NCBI GenBank assembly: GCA_937915785.1
Contig: CALGGY010000084.1
Location: 1 to 28,252 of the forward strand
Source: an uncultured Bacteroidales bacterium
Lineage (GTDB): Bacteria > Bacteroidota > Bacteroidia > Bacteroidales > P3
Direction: 5' to 3'
DNA length: 28,252 nucleotides
The translations under genes were made by a program, and so were the position numbers. The notes under the pieces were generated by a model. That model was not told where the DNA came from, made no database searches, and worked only from the letters and a program-made list of their open reading frames with translations. This document shows positions 7,459-14,996 of this stretch, piece after piece; the first letter of the stretch is position 1, and the number at the start of each line of letters is the position of its first letter.

Positions 7459-8808
7459 CTAAATTTGCGACAGCGCATACAAAGGTATTATTTTTATATG
7501 GCGTTCCATGCCATTAACTTGCGTAATCATACCAAAATTTTCAAGGGATGTGCGAACAGCTTCGGTGAGTCCCTTTTTTTTCATATAAAGCGCAAGACTC
7601 TTCATTTTGCCGCTTGTGCCCGATTTCACCTCAATCGGAAGATGTTTCATATCTTTTGCTATAACATAATCAACTTCCGAGGTAGTGCCTTCGGATATGT
7701 TTTCCCAATAGTAAAGGTCGTGCTGTGTATGGCTGTTGCCGTATTTAACCAATTCCCATCCGGCCACCATTTCGGCAAGGCTGCCCTTGTTTACAAGGTC
7801 GCTGGCAGAGCCGGCAAGCACTAATTGCGTCAGCTCTTTGGCTCCTCCCAATCCAAAATCAAGCATCCGCAGCAGCAAACCGCTGTCGAGATAGATGTAT
7901 TTGCGGAATTTGGGATTTGTTTCCGCTCCCAAAGGCAGGCCATTGGCGGCTGTACATTGCACGGTTTTCAGCAACCCCGCATCGCAAAGCATTCCCAAAG
8001 CCTCTTTCACAGCCTTGGAACCGCATTCGCCCTCCACTTTGCTATACATAAATTTCTTTCCCACCTGTAAAACAGCGCTTTGTAGGGTGTTTCGCAAAAG
8101 AGTGGTATCCACACGAGTGCCATATTTGGAAAAATCGTCGTAATAGCTTTGCAGTATGTCATCCTGTTCGGCGGCACATTGCAAATAATCATGATTGGCA
8201 ACCCAAGCCATAACGCTGGCTGGCATTCCTCCCACTATTAGATACGAGCGAAACTGCTGGACAAGGTCGTTGTGCAAGGCTTCAAAAAGAGGTTTGTCGG
8301 CATCGGCCGAATTGCGTGCCTCAAGCCACGATGAGTGTCCATTGGCCGACAAAAACTCATCGAACGACAATGGGTACATAAACATTGAGCGAATCCGCCC
8401 CACGCCATAGGCATTGGTGTTTTTCAGTGTAAACTCAAGCAACGAACCGGCGGCAATCACGTGAAGCTCGGGATAATCCTCCTTAAAAAACCAAAGGGAT
8501 TTAAGAGCATCTTCGCTGGCCTGAATCTCGTCAAGGAAAAGAAGCGTCTTGCCAGGAACTACGGATGTGTTGTACAGCTGCCCAAGTCGTGCTGTTAGTT
8601 CTTTCACATCGTGCACCTCGGCAAACAGACGTTTCAGCTCGGGACGCTTCTCAAAATTCACTTCGATATAATTATCAAAACTCTCGCCCAAATGCCGTAC
8701 CGATGAGGACTTTCCAACCTGACGGGCACCTCGCAACAATACCGGCTTGTGAGCAGGCGACTTCTGCCATTTCGCCAATTCATTATCTATCAGTCTGTTT
8801 AGATACAT
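7459..8808 (-). CDS. AAA_14/DUF4143 family ATPase
   Basis: A 449-residue protein from ATG 8808. The N-terminal P-loop domain has Walker A LLRGARQVGKSS (about residues 24-35) and Walker B LLFLDEIQ, followed by VIAAGSLLEF, PLSFDEFL and YLIVGGMPASV, hallmarks of this group. The C-terminal DUF4143 region ends with EVDYVIAKDMKHLPIEVKSG, resembling a PD-(D/E)xK nuclease core. Members are abundant and often multicopy in Bacteroidota genomes; biological function is not established. An upstream in-frame ATG at 8853 is rejected because it lies upstream of the promoter -7 box at 8831-8838. The gene is bracketed by direct repeat arrays. A second, broken member is at 1011-2343. Confidence 0.9.
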   Translation of the reverse strand: MYLNRLIDNELAKWQKSPAHKPVLLRGARQVGKSSSVRHLGESFDNYIEVNFEKRPELKRLFAEVHDVKELTARLGQLYNTSVVPGKTLLFLDEIQASEDALKSLWFFKEDYPELHVIAAGSLLEFTLKNTNAYGVGRIRSMFMYPLSFDEFLSANGHSSWLEARNSADADKPLFEALHNDLVQQFRSYLIVGGMPASVMAWVANHDYLQCAAEQDDILQSYYDDFSKYGTRVDTTLLRNTLQSAVLQVGKKFMYSKVEGECGSKAVKEALGMLCDAGLLKTVQCTAANGLPLGAETNPKFRKYIYLDSGLLLRMLDFGLGGAKELTQLVLAGSASDLVNKGSLAEMVAGWELVKYGNSHTQHDLYYWENISEGTTSEVDYVIAKDMKHLPIEVKSGTSGKMKSLALYMKKKGLTEAVRTSLENFGMITQVNGMERHIKIIPLYALSQI

Positions 8809-8830
8809 ATCGATCAGTTTTTTACAACTG

Positions 8831-8861
8831 CAAAAGTAATATTTTTTTTTCAATTTTCCAA
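8831..8861 (-). promoter_or_regulatory. Promoter of the intact ATPase gene, -33 box inside the repeat array
   Basis: On the minus strand TACTTTTG (8831-8838) is the -7 box, and TTG at 8859-8861 lies 20 bases upstream as the -33 box. That TTG is part of the first 33-bp repeat unit, so a protein bound to the array would directly affect RNA polymerase. The -7 box is 22 bases from the ATG at 8808. Confidence 0.7.
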
Positions 8862-8941
8862 AAACCGAGAGGAATAATCACCTGTTTTTTGCACAAAACC
8901 GAGAGGAATAATTACCCGTTTTTGCTCAAAACCGAGAGGAA
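8859..8941. repeat. 33-bp repeat array, right copy (promoter side of the intact ATPase gene)
   Basis: Three units with AAAACC cores at 8861, 8895 and 8928 (periods 34 and 33). The block matches 7347-7426 with only a handful of differences, in direct orientation: AAAACCGAGAGGAATAATCA, CCTGTTTTTT, then ACCGAGAGGAATAATTACCC, GTTTTTGCTC, then AAAACCGAGAGGAA. Outside the block the flanks of the two copies differ. Confidence 0.85.
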
Positions 8942-8951
8942 TGCTACCCTA

Positions 8952-9044
8952 TACGGTTCAAAAGGAAAAAGTGGCTCTTCGCTTGAAAATATTTGCAAAA
9001 TACTGAAAGTCAAAACTTTCATAAACTTTATCAAATATGGATAG
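8952..9044 (+). pseudogene. Possible C-terminal remnant of an Xre-type regulator
   Basis: About 30 codons read YGSKGKSGSSLENICKILKV and end at TAG 9042-9044. The pattern (KG, then SSLENI..ILK.) resembles the last helix of Xre/HipB-type regulators. The start is cut off by the repeat array, which suggests that the array or the ATPase cassette interrupted an older gene. The match is short and this call is tentative. Confidence 0.3.
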
Positions 9045-9066
9045 ATTATTCTATCCATATTTGATA
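9029..9066. repeat. Perfect 17-bp inverted repeat with 4-base loop
   Basis: TATCAAATATGGATAGA (9029-9045) is exactly complementary to 9050-9066, separated by TTAT. There is no T run after it on the plus strand, so it is not an ordinary terminator. It lies 34 bases before the -7 box of the membrane protein gene. It could be an operator, an RNA hairpin or a recombination site. Confidence 0.85.
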
Positions 9067-9099
9067 GGGCATAAGTGCGCAACCAAAGAGCGTTTGCGT

Positions 9100-9107
9100 T
9101 ATTTTTG
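9100..9107 (+). promoter_or_regulatory. -7 box (TATTTTTG) of the membrane protein gene
   Basis: TATTTTTG followed by CAAATA fits TAnnTTTG. It lies 85 bases upstream of ATG 9193. No matching -33 TTG at the usual spacing. Confidence 0.5.
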
Positions 9108-9192
9108 CAAATATGTTCTTCAAAAAAAACAGTATTGAATTTAGTGATATACAAGAATTTACTAAAAAAAACATTAACAAAAACACATTGAT

Positions 9193-10572
9193 ATGGAAAA
9201 CAAAATTATAAAAAGCTCGGCACTCGTATTGGCTATTCTGTGCTTAGTGGACATTATTTTTATAGATTTCAAAGTTGCTACACTGCCGCAAGGTGTGTAT
9301 AACACACTACCATATCTATGGTATGCATGCAGCGCATTGGCATTTGCCATGCTTTATAAAAAGGCGGGGAAAAACTCATCTTTGAGGGATGGAGCTTTTG
9401 TGGCACTTGCAGCCGTGGCGCTTATGACAATATCCAAAACATGGGTTTTATTCGCCGACTATGCCTATCTCGCAGCAAACGACTGGATGGCATATCTTTC
9501 CAAGATCAAATTGTTACAGTCATTATATTTTATACAATATTTAGCCGTCATTTACATTGTGCTAAAAAGCAAGAAGAACATATTTATATGGGTAACAGGC
9601 CTGCTATGGGCGATAGGAAATATAGTAACATTGTGTGTGGATTATACAATTGGATGGAACTCATTTATAATTCTTCGCAGTATTATTCAGAGCCTTATGG
9701 AATGCTTATTTCCCGCATTTGTATTCAGCTTGTCGCAGGCAGTAGCAAAAGATCCAGATAATGGCAACACTCCTGCAAGAAACATCTTGTCGGTGCTATT
9801 ATTCACCCTTGTATCATTTGCATTTGTCGTGGTTCTTACAAACTATGCTGTGGGAACCGGGCTCAATGAATTGTGGGAGGAGCTGTTATATCCGACATGC
9901 GCGACCTATCTCGCCATATCGTGCGTGTTCCTTGCTTTGGCGCTATGGGCAGCCGACTCGTACAAGTACAAATCGCTGCCAAAAAACATAAAACCCAAAA
10001 GTGTTTTTGGAACCATTTGCCTGTACATCGGCATTTTTTTACTCATAGTAGGCACTATTGCTTTGTTTTTCGACAAAGACCTTAAGGCAAAAGAAGGATT
10101 TTGGAGTGCGATATCCGATTACACGGAGATAGAGTACCATTTTGACATGGACTTTCTCGCATTGGGAGGCTCGCTTGTGGCACTGGCCGCCGCATTGATG
10201 AAATACAGCGAACTGCGACAGTTGAAAGACAAGATACAAGGCGGAACAAGCATGGGCGCGGCAAGCATAATCCTGTTTATATTGTCGGGCGTATCCTCGA
10301 TGTGGTTTCTCAAACAGCTGTCGAATATGATATCCGACGCCGACAAATTAGGAGATCTTACAGGTTTTTACGCTCATGCATTTATGCACATGACTTTTGC
10401 CCCGCTGGCGCTCGCCTTGGCTCTGTGCTGCATCGCCATTGTAACACACAACACCCGTTTGGCAGCGGCGTACATTCCTTCGGAACAAGCCGGGGGAATG
10501 GAAAAAACTGCCGAAGACCATGTTTCGCAAGAATCCGGCGCAATGGAAAACCAAGAACAAATAACAGAATAA
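9193..10572 (+). CDS. Polytopic inner-membrane protein, function unknown
   Basis: A 459-residue protein I do not recognise. It has about 10 to 12 hydrophobic segments along its length, beginning with SSALVLAILCLVDIIFI and ending with PLALALALCCIAIV, separated by short polar loops (for example KKAGKNSS, DPDNGNTP, YKSLPKNIKPK). The last 35 residues are polar and acidic (GGMEKTAEDHVSQESGAMENQE), probably a cytoplasmic tail. There is no signal peptide cleavage site and no recognisable catalytic motif. Codon use is more AT-rich than in the transketolase or dnaK genes, fitting an accessory origin. The WG-repeat lipoprotein follows 40 bases later with no terminator between, so the two are probably co-transcribed. 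Confidence 0.75.
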   Translation: MENKIIKSSALVLAILCLVDIIFIDFKVATLPQGVYNTLPYLWYACSALAFAMLYKKAGKNSSLRDGAFVALAAVALMTISKTWVLFADYAYLAANDWMAYLSKIKLLQSLYFIQYLAVIYIVLKSKKNIFIWVTGLLWAIGNIVTLCVDYTIGWNSFIILRSIIQSLMECLFPAFVFSLSQAVAKDPDNGNTPARNILSVLLFTLVSFAFVVVLTNYAVGTGLNELWEELLYPTCATYLAISCVFLALALWAADSYKYKSLPKNIKPKSVFGTICLYIGIFLLIVGTIALFFDKDLKAKEGFWSAISDYTEIEYHFDMDFLALGGSLVALAAALMKYSELRQLKDKIQGGTSMGAASIILFILSGVSSMWFLKQLSNMISDADKLGDLTGFYAHAFMHMTFAPLALALALCCIAIVTHNTRLAAAYIPSEQAGGMEKTAEDHVSQESGAMENQEQITE

Positions 10573-10612
10573 AATCTATCCATTAATCAACAAATAAAAA
10601 TTTTTCATAATC

Positions 10613-12244
10613 ATGAGTAAAACAATCAAATCCTTTCTATTGACTGCTATTACGGTCGTCATTTTCTCCGCTTGCGGCGGCTCTTCGGAAGAAATAGACA
10701 CCAGCCTCATCCCTGTTGAGAGCAACGACAAATGGGGATATGTGGATGAAAAAGGCAACTTTGGAATAAACCCGCAGTTCGAAGACGCCTACTTCTTCTG
10801 CGACGGACTCGCCCGTGTGCAGAACAGCGAAGGCCAATGGGGCTACATCAACAAAAAAGGCGAATTTGTGATAAACGCCAAATACCTCAGGGCCACCGAT
10901 TTTTCCGACGGTCTGGCTTTTGTGGTGGCCGAAGGCGAAGCACCCACATGCATCAACAAAAAAGGCGAGAAACAATTTGTGTTGCAGGACGCACAGTTTG
11001 TGTTCCCCTATCACGAGGGCCTGGCTTTGGTGTATGTGAAAGAGAAGGGTTGCGGATATGTGGACAAGAAAGGCAACTACGCCATCAATCCGCAGTTTGA
11101 CTATGCCGGCTACTTCCACGACGGCCTCGCTAGGTTTGAAAACGGCGATCAGTGGGGATTTGTGGACAAGAAGGGCAACTACGCCATCAACCCGCAGTTT
11201 GACTATGCCGGCGACTTCCACGACGGCCTCGCTAGGTTTGAAAACGGCGATCAGTGGGGATTTGTGGACAAGAAGGGCAACTACGCCATCAACCCGCAGT
11301 TTGACTATGCCGGCGACTTCCACGACGGCCTCGCTCCGTTCAAAAACGGCAAACAATGCGGTTTCGTGGATAAAAAAGGCAAAATTGTGATAAACCCGCA
11401 GTTCTACGACACAGACGGTTTCTCCGAAGGTCTTGCCCCCGTGATGCAAAACGACAAAGCAGGATACATCGACAAGGATGGCAAATTTGTGATAAACCCG
11501 CAGTTTGAGAATGCCAGCCGTTTTATAGGCGACATCGCCTTTGTGGAAAGCGGACGCAAATGGGGCTTTATTGGCAAAGACGGACAGTACAAGGTCAACC
11601 CCCAGTTTGAAAGCCTCAAAGACCCCGTGAAAAACTTTCGCCAAGAAGGAGTGGAAACGGATTTCTTCGACCTTTCGGCATTCACTAACAAGTTTTTCGA
11701 TGCCAACCAGCCGTACTACTTTGAAAACCTGCTCGGCATAACCCTGAAACAGCTCAACGAGACGCAATTCGGAAAAAAAGCACGCACAGAAAACCAAAAG
11801 GCTTTATCTTACTCGGTTCCCTACTCCGACAGACGTATTGATGATGTTATTGGTATCAATGCCATAAGGTTTTTCTCCAACAATGATTTCTACACTTTTC
11901 AAAACTGGTCAAAAGAATACAATATGGAAACCACGGTGGAATGTGTCCTATACAATATCTCGCTCTCAAACTACAAATACGGTGCATTCGCAGCAGGTAT
12001 AGAAAACTATCTGAAAGACAAATATCAAGTAAAAGAGCTTGAATCGCCTGGTGGTGATGATTCGCATTACTTTGAGCAAAGCGGAAAAAACATAGTGTTC
12101 GCAATTTCAGATGGAAGTGGAGATAACTTTATAGTTATGACCAAAGCATACTACGACAAACTTATGAGCCCCGAACCGGAAACCGAGGAATTTGACGATG
12201 TCCCTGAGGGGGGGAGGCTGTCCGAGAACTCTAACATAGATTGA
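10613..12244 (+). CDS. WG-repeat lipoprotein
   Basis: A 543-residue predicted lipoprotein: the signal sequence ends at FSAC with Cys21, and the following GGSSEEID is acidic, as in Bacteroidota surface-exported lipoproteins. Residues about 40-340 are WG repeats of roughly 34 residues with the pattern W/CG(Y/F)VDKKG.(Y/F).INPQF(D/E).A..F.DGLA. Three consecutive repeats are almost identical in DNA as well (11054-11345). Residues about 350-543 form a separate, non-repeat domain I do not recognise, ending in an acidic tail. WG repeats are thought to be beta-rich protein-binding modules; the ligand here is unknown. The 40-base gap to the membrane protein gene suggests one transcript. Confidence 0.88.
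   Translation: MSKTIKSFLLTAITVVIFSACGGSSEEIDTSLIPVESNDKWGYVDEKGNFGINPQFEDAYFFCDGLARVQNSEGQWGYINKKGEFVINAKYLRATDFSDGLAFVVAEGEAPTCINKKGEKQFVLQDAQFVFPYHEGLALVYVKEKGCGYVDKKGNYAINPQFDYAGYFHDGLARFENGDQWGFVDKKGNYAINPQFDYAGDFHDGLARFENGDQWGFVDKKGNYAINPQFDYAGDFHDGLAPFKNGKQCGFVDKKGKIVINPQFYDTDGFSEGLAPVMQNDKAGYIDKDGKFVINPQFENASRFIGDIAFVESGRKWGFIGKDGQYKVNPQFESLKDPVKNFRQEGVETDFFDLSAFTNKFFDANQPYYFENLLGITLKQLNETQFGKKARTENQKALSYSVPYSDRRIDDVIGINAIRFFSNNDFYTFQNWSKEYNMETTVECVLYNISLSNYKYGAFAAGIENYLKDKYQVKELESPGGDDSHYFEQSGKNIVFAISDGSGDNFIVMTKAYYDKLMSPEPETEEFDDVPEGGRLSENSNID
11054..11345 (+). repeat. 102-bp tandem repeat inside the WG-repeat gene
   Basis: Units begin with GGATWTGTGGACAAGAARGG at 11054, 11156 and 11258, an exact 102-base (34-codon) period. 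Copies 2 and 3 are virtually identical over their shared length and copy 1 differs by a few bases; the third diverges after about 75 bases (AGGTTT becomes CCGTTC). Neighbouring WG units share only protein-level similarity, so this is a recent in-frame expansion. Confidence 0.9.
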
Positions 12245-12456
12245 CTTGATTTAAACTAACGTAGATTTCATAAAAAAACACGAGGGAAACAAGTAGTACA
12301 GGCGCTTGGAAAGGAATGAGACACAAACTCCCTTATAAGCACAAACAATCACCCAAAACTCCGACGGCCGATGGAAAATAACCGGCAAAACAAAGAATAA
12401 AGAAAACAATAACCATTATGCTGCTAACGAATAAATCTATCAAAAAAACACAACAC
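12245..12456. other. Intergenic region without recognised features
   Basis: About 210 bases between the two lipoprotein genes. I see no ORF, no TAnnTTTG box in a convincing position, and no clear hairpin with a T run. The promoter of the following gene is not identified. Confidence 0.5.
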
Positions 12457-13179
12457 ATGATGAAAAGAATTTCAATAATTTTAACGGCGGCGGCGCTGAT
12501 GAGCCTAACACTAAGTTCCTGCTCCGACGACGACAGTTACGAGACAAGCGACAATGCCGGCCACGGCGACGGCACTTATGTAACCTCCGGCCAGTGGGTG
12601 GACCTCGGCCTCCCCAGCGGACTGCTGTGGGCATCCTGCAATGTGGGCGCCGAATATCCGGAACAGTATGGCAACTATTACGCTTGGGGCGAAACCACCA
12701 CCAAGATAGAATACAATTGGAACACCTACAAATACTGCATGAACGGAGATTATCATCAACTCACAAAATACTGCAGTAATTCATCCTACGGTTATAATGG
12801 TTTCACCGACAACTTCACCACCATGCAGACCGAGGACGACGCCGCAACAGCCAACCTTGGCGGCGGTGCCCGCACTCCTTACTCCTTCGATTGGCAGGAA
12901 CTGATAGATTACACCACGCAAGAAGATTTCACTTTATACGGCATAGATGGAAAATTACTTACAGCTTCAAACGGCAACAGTATTTTCATCCCATTCGCAG
13001 GTGAACGTATCGATGGGCGACTTGAAAATGTTGGTTTTGCATATTACCAGTCTGCGTCACTTAACACTACGGAGTATTCAACAAGCATTATGACTACGTA
13101 TAAAAACTACTACCGTCTTGAAATGTCTGGGCGGGACCGTTGCACAGGACTTCCCGTCCGTGCGGTACGGCAGAGATGA
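12457..13179 (+). CDS. Predicted surface lipoprotein with FISUMP-like domain
   Basis: A 240-residue lipoprotein from ATG 12457. The signal peptide ends at LSSC (Cys22) followed by SDDD, resembling the acidic signal for lipoprotein export to the cell surface in Bacteroidota. The mature part begins with WVDLGLPSGLLWASCNVGAE and continues with YGNYYAWGET, the start of the domain found in many Bacteroidota and Fibrobacter surface paralogues; the end (RDRCTGLPVRAVRQ) fits the R..G..VR.V closing motif of that domain. The function is unknown. An ATG at 12418 is in frame but would put extra polar residues ahead of the signal peptide; the MMKR start is better. Asn/Tyr-rich composition fits a secreted protein. 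Confidence 0.8.
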   Translation: MMKRISIILTAAALMSLTLSSCSDDDSYETSDNAGHGDGTYVTSGQWVDLGLPSGLLWASCNVGAEYPEQYGNYYAWGETTTKIEYNWNTYKYCMNGDYHQLTKYCSNSSYGYNGFTDNFTTMQTEDDAATANLGGGARTPYSFDWQELIDYTTQEDFTLYGIDGKLLTASNGNSIFIPFAGERIDGRLENVGFAYYQSASLNTTEYSTSIMTTYKNYYRLEMSGRDRCTGLPVRAVRQR

Positions 13180-13237
13180 ACCTGCCGGATTGATGACTTG
13201 TGGCATTTTGGGGGAGATGTGCCCATAACACGCCCCC

Positions 13238-13336
13238 GATTTGTTCACCCTAATTCTCGTAACACTGCCGCTGTACCTGCTCTACGAGTTTTTGATTTTC
13301 ATCTGCAAAAAAGTTGAAAGCCATGATATTAAGTAA
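13238..13336 (+). pseudogene. tatC: Remnant of the tatC C-terminus
   Basis: Thirty-two codons and a stop read DLFTLILVTLPLYLLYEF, then LIFICKKVESHDIK. This matches the last transmembrane helix and tail of TatC, the Sec-independent (twin-arginine) translocase subunit, where PD.F...L...P.YLLYE is conserved. The bases just before it (ATAACACGCCCCC) look like a damaged version of the ITPPD codons. No upstream part of the gene is present, so it is a truncated relic beside the IS remnant. A functional short gene here is unlikely. Confidence 0.55.
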
Positions 13337-13453
13337 ACAGCGGAATAGGTGTGCTGCACATCTCACACTTCTTTAACTTTATTTAGTCCGTCCTTAAAAA
13401 TATATTAAATACTTGTTATTCAATACAATAAATGCGATTTTTCAGCGTTATAA

Positions 13454-13868
13454 ATGCAAGAAAATTTGAATAACACATCAAAAACCTTGCAGAAAAACGC
13501 ACAGAAATCACGATAGGAAAATCACCCAACCGCAACACCCCGGAACTCTTCCGCCCCATGCTTACCGACTTCATCGACCGGGGCAACGAACTGGCCTTGC
13601 TGGCCGACAACATCGACTGGCAGTACTTCGAGAGCGAGTTTGTGCCGCTGTACTCGGAAAACGGTCGTCCGGCCAAGCCTATACGCATGATGGTGGGATG
13701 CCTGTTGCTGAAGCAGATGTAAAACCTCGGCGACGATACGTTGCCGTCGGAGTGGGTGATGAACCCGTACATGCAGTACTTCTGTGGCGAGGCATTCTTC
13801 CAGCACAAGTTTCCTTCCGACCCGAACGACTTCGTGCATTTCCGCAAGCGGATTGGGGAGCAGGGCTT
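13454..13868 (+). mobile_element. Truncated IS transposase remnant (IS5/IS1182-like)
   Basis: The plus-strand frame through 13501-13868 reads like the N-terminal part of an IS5/IS1182-type (DUF772) transposase: RPMLTDFIDRGNELALL, IDWQYFESEFVPLYSE, GRPAKPIRMMVGCLLLKQM, then NPYMQYFCGEAFFQHKFP and DFVHFRKRIGEQG. It contains a TAA right after LLLKQM (13720-13722), and the likely start ATG at 13454 is in another frame, so at least one frameshift precedes it. Similarity stops near 13868 and the catalytic C-terminal domain is absent. No clear terminal inverted repeats are seen. It is a dead fragment. Confidence 0.8.
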
Positions 13869-13932
13869 GGCTGCCGCAACTCGAAAAGGGTGCCATGCCT
13901 TCACCATTTCATACCTCCGAAAGCAAATGGCA

Positions 13933-13964
13933 TTTGCCCGAAAGGCTTTTTTTTCGTATCTTTG
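13933..13964 (+). promoter_or_regulatory. Promoter of the flavin reductase gene
   Basis: TTTG at 13933-13936 and TATCTTTG at 13957-13964 are 20 bases apart, a strong Bacteroidota -33/-7 pair, 29 bases before ATG 13994. Confidence 0.75.
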
Positions 13965-13993
13965 CAAAACAAAACAGCCCAAACAATCACATT

Positions 13994-14614
13994 ATGAAAG
14001 TACTGATGATAAACGGCAGCCCGCGTACCAGCGGCAACACCTTTATGGCACTTGGCGAAGCTGCAAAAACCCTCCAAAGCCACGGCATTGAAACCGAAAT
14101 AGCACAGATTGGCACCAAGCCGGTGCGCGGTTGCATTGCCTGCGGACAGTGTATCGAAAAACAACTCGGTCGTTGCATTTTCGACGACGACATCTGCAAC
14201 CGCATTGCCGAAAAAATGAACTTCTCCGATGCCCTTATCGTCGGAACACCAGTATATTACGGTCAACCCAACGGTGCCGTGCTCTCGGTGGTGCAACGCA
14301 TGTTTTTTTCGGGAACCAACGTGCAAAACAAGCCCGCCGCCGCCGTATGCGTATGCCGCCGTGGTGGTGCCACAGCCGCTTTCAACACCATGAACATGCC
14401 TTTTCAGATGATGAACATGCCGGTGGTAACTTCGCAATACTGGAACATTGTTTACGGACGGGCAAAGGGCGAAGCCGCTCTCGACACCGAAGGCATGCAA
14501 ACCATGCGAACCTTGGCCGAAAACATGGCATGGATGCTCAAGAAAATCCACGCCAACGGCCACCCCGACTACCCCGAACGCGAAGAGTGGCTTGGCATGA
14601 ATTTCATACGCTAA
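13994..14614 (+). CDS. NAD(P)H-dependent FMN reductase, flavodoxin-like family
   Basis: A 206-residue protein of the NADPH-dependent FMN reductase (iron-sulfur flavoprotein-like) family. The flavin phosphate-binding loop is INGSPRTSGNT (residues 6-16). GCIACGQCIEK (about 46-56) has the compact cysteine pattern common in this subfamily, and VGTPVYYGQPNG (about 83-94) is the second flavin-contact segment. It probably transfers electrons from NAD(P)H through FMN to quinones or other small acceptors in the cytoplasm; the real substrate cannot be told. ATG 13994 is chosen because it follows the promoter and begins the conserved KVLMINGSP strand; the open frame upstream is IS remnant. The next gene starts 6 bases after its stop. 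Confidence 0.88.
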   Translation: MKVLMINGSPRTSGNTFMALGEAAKTLQSHGIETEIAQIGTKPVRGCIACGQCIEKQLGRCIFDDDICNRIAEKMNFSDALIVGTPVYYGQPNGAVLSVVQRMFFSGTNVQNKPAAAVCVCRRGGATAAFNTMNMPFQMMNMPVVTSQYWNIVYGRAKGEAALDTEGMQTMRTLAENMAWMLKKIHANGHPDYPEREEWLGMNFIR

Positions 14615-14620
14615 TCGGCA

Positions 14621-14953
14621 ATGAACATCGAGGATTACCGCAATTTCTGCCTGTCGCTCGGCGACGAGGTGGAGGAGAAAATGCCTTTCGTAGCCTTCAA
14701 AGCGGCTCAGGGGGTGCTGGCGTTCTACGTCAGTGGACACATTTTCTGCTTTTTCAACAGCAACAATTTCGGAACCGTTACCCTGAAATGCCAGCCCGAA
14801 CGTATCGCGGAACTCAAGGAGCTATACCCTTGCGTGGGCAATCCCTACAACATGTCGCGCAAGCACTGGATAGGCGTGGATGCGTTTTCGGCTCCCGACA
14901 CGCTCCTCACCGACCTTACACGCAACTCGTACTGCCTTGTCAAAAATGGGTAA
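14621..14953 (+). CDS. MmcQ/YjbR family protein
   Basis: A 110-residue protein matching the MmcQ/YjbR (CyaY-like fold) family. It has the expected opening MNIEDYRNFCLSLGDEVEEK, the middle VLAFYVSGHIFCFFN and LKCQPERIAELKELYP, and the characteristic NMSRKHWIGVD near the C-terminus. These are DNA-binding-like small proteins of uncertain role. It follows the flavin reductase gene by 6 bases and is surely in the same transcript. Length is normal for the family. Confidence 0.85.
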   Translation: MNIEDYRNFCLSLGDEVEEKMPFVAFKAAQGVLAFYVSGHIFCFFNSNNFGTVTLKCQPERIAELKELYPCVGNPYNMSRKHWIGVDAFSAPDTLLTDLTRNSYCLVKNG

Positions 14954-14996
14954 ACAGACATTCAGTGAACCTTGAACAGTTGTCTACAATTCCCGA

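Noticed and set aside
8809..8853. Longer N-terminus for the intact ATPase from ATG 8853
   Set aside because: The extra codons cover the -7 promoter box and would lie upstream of the transcript start; the extra residues (KKKYYFCSCKK) are not family-like.
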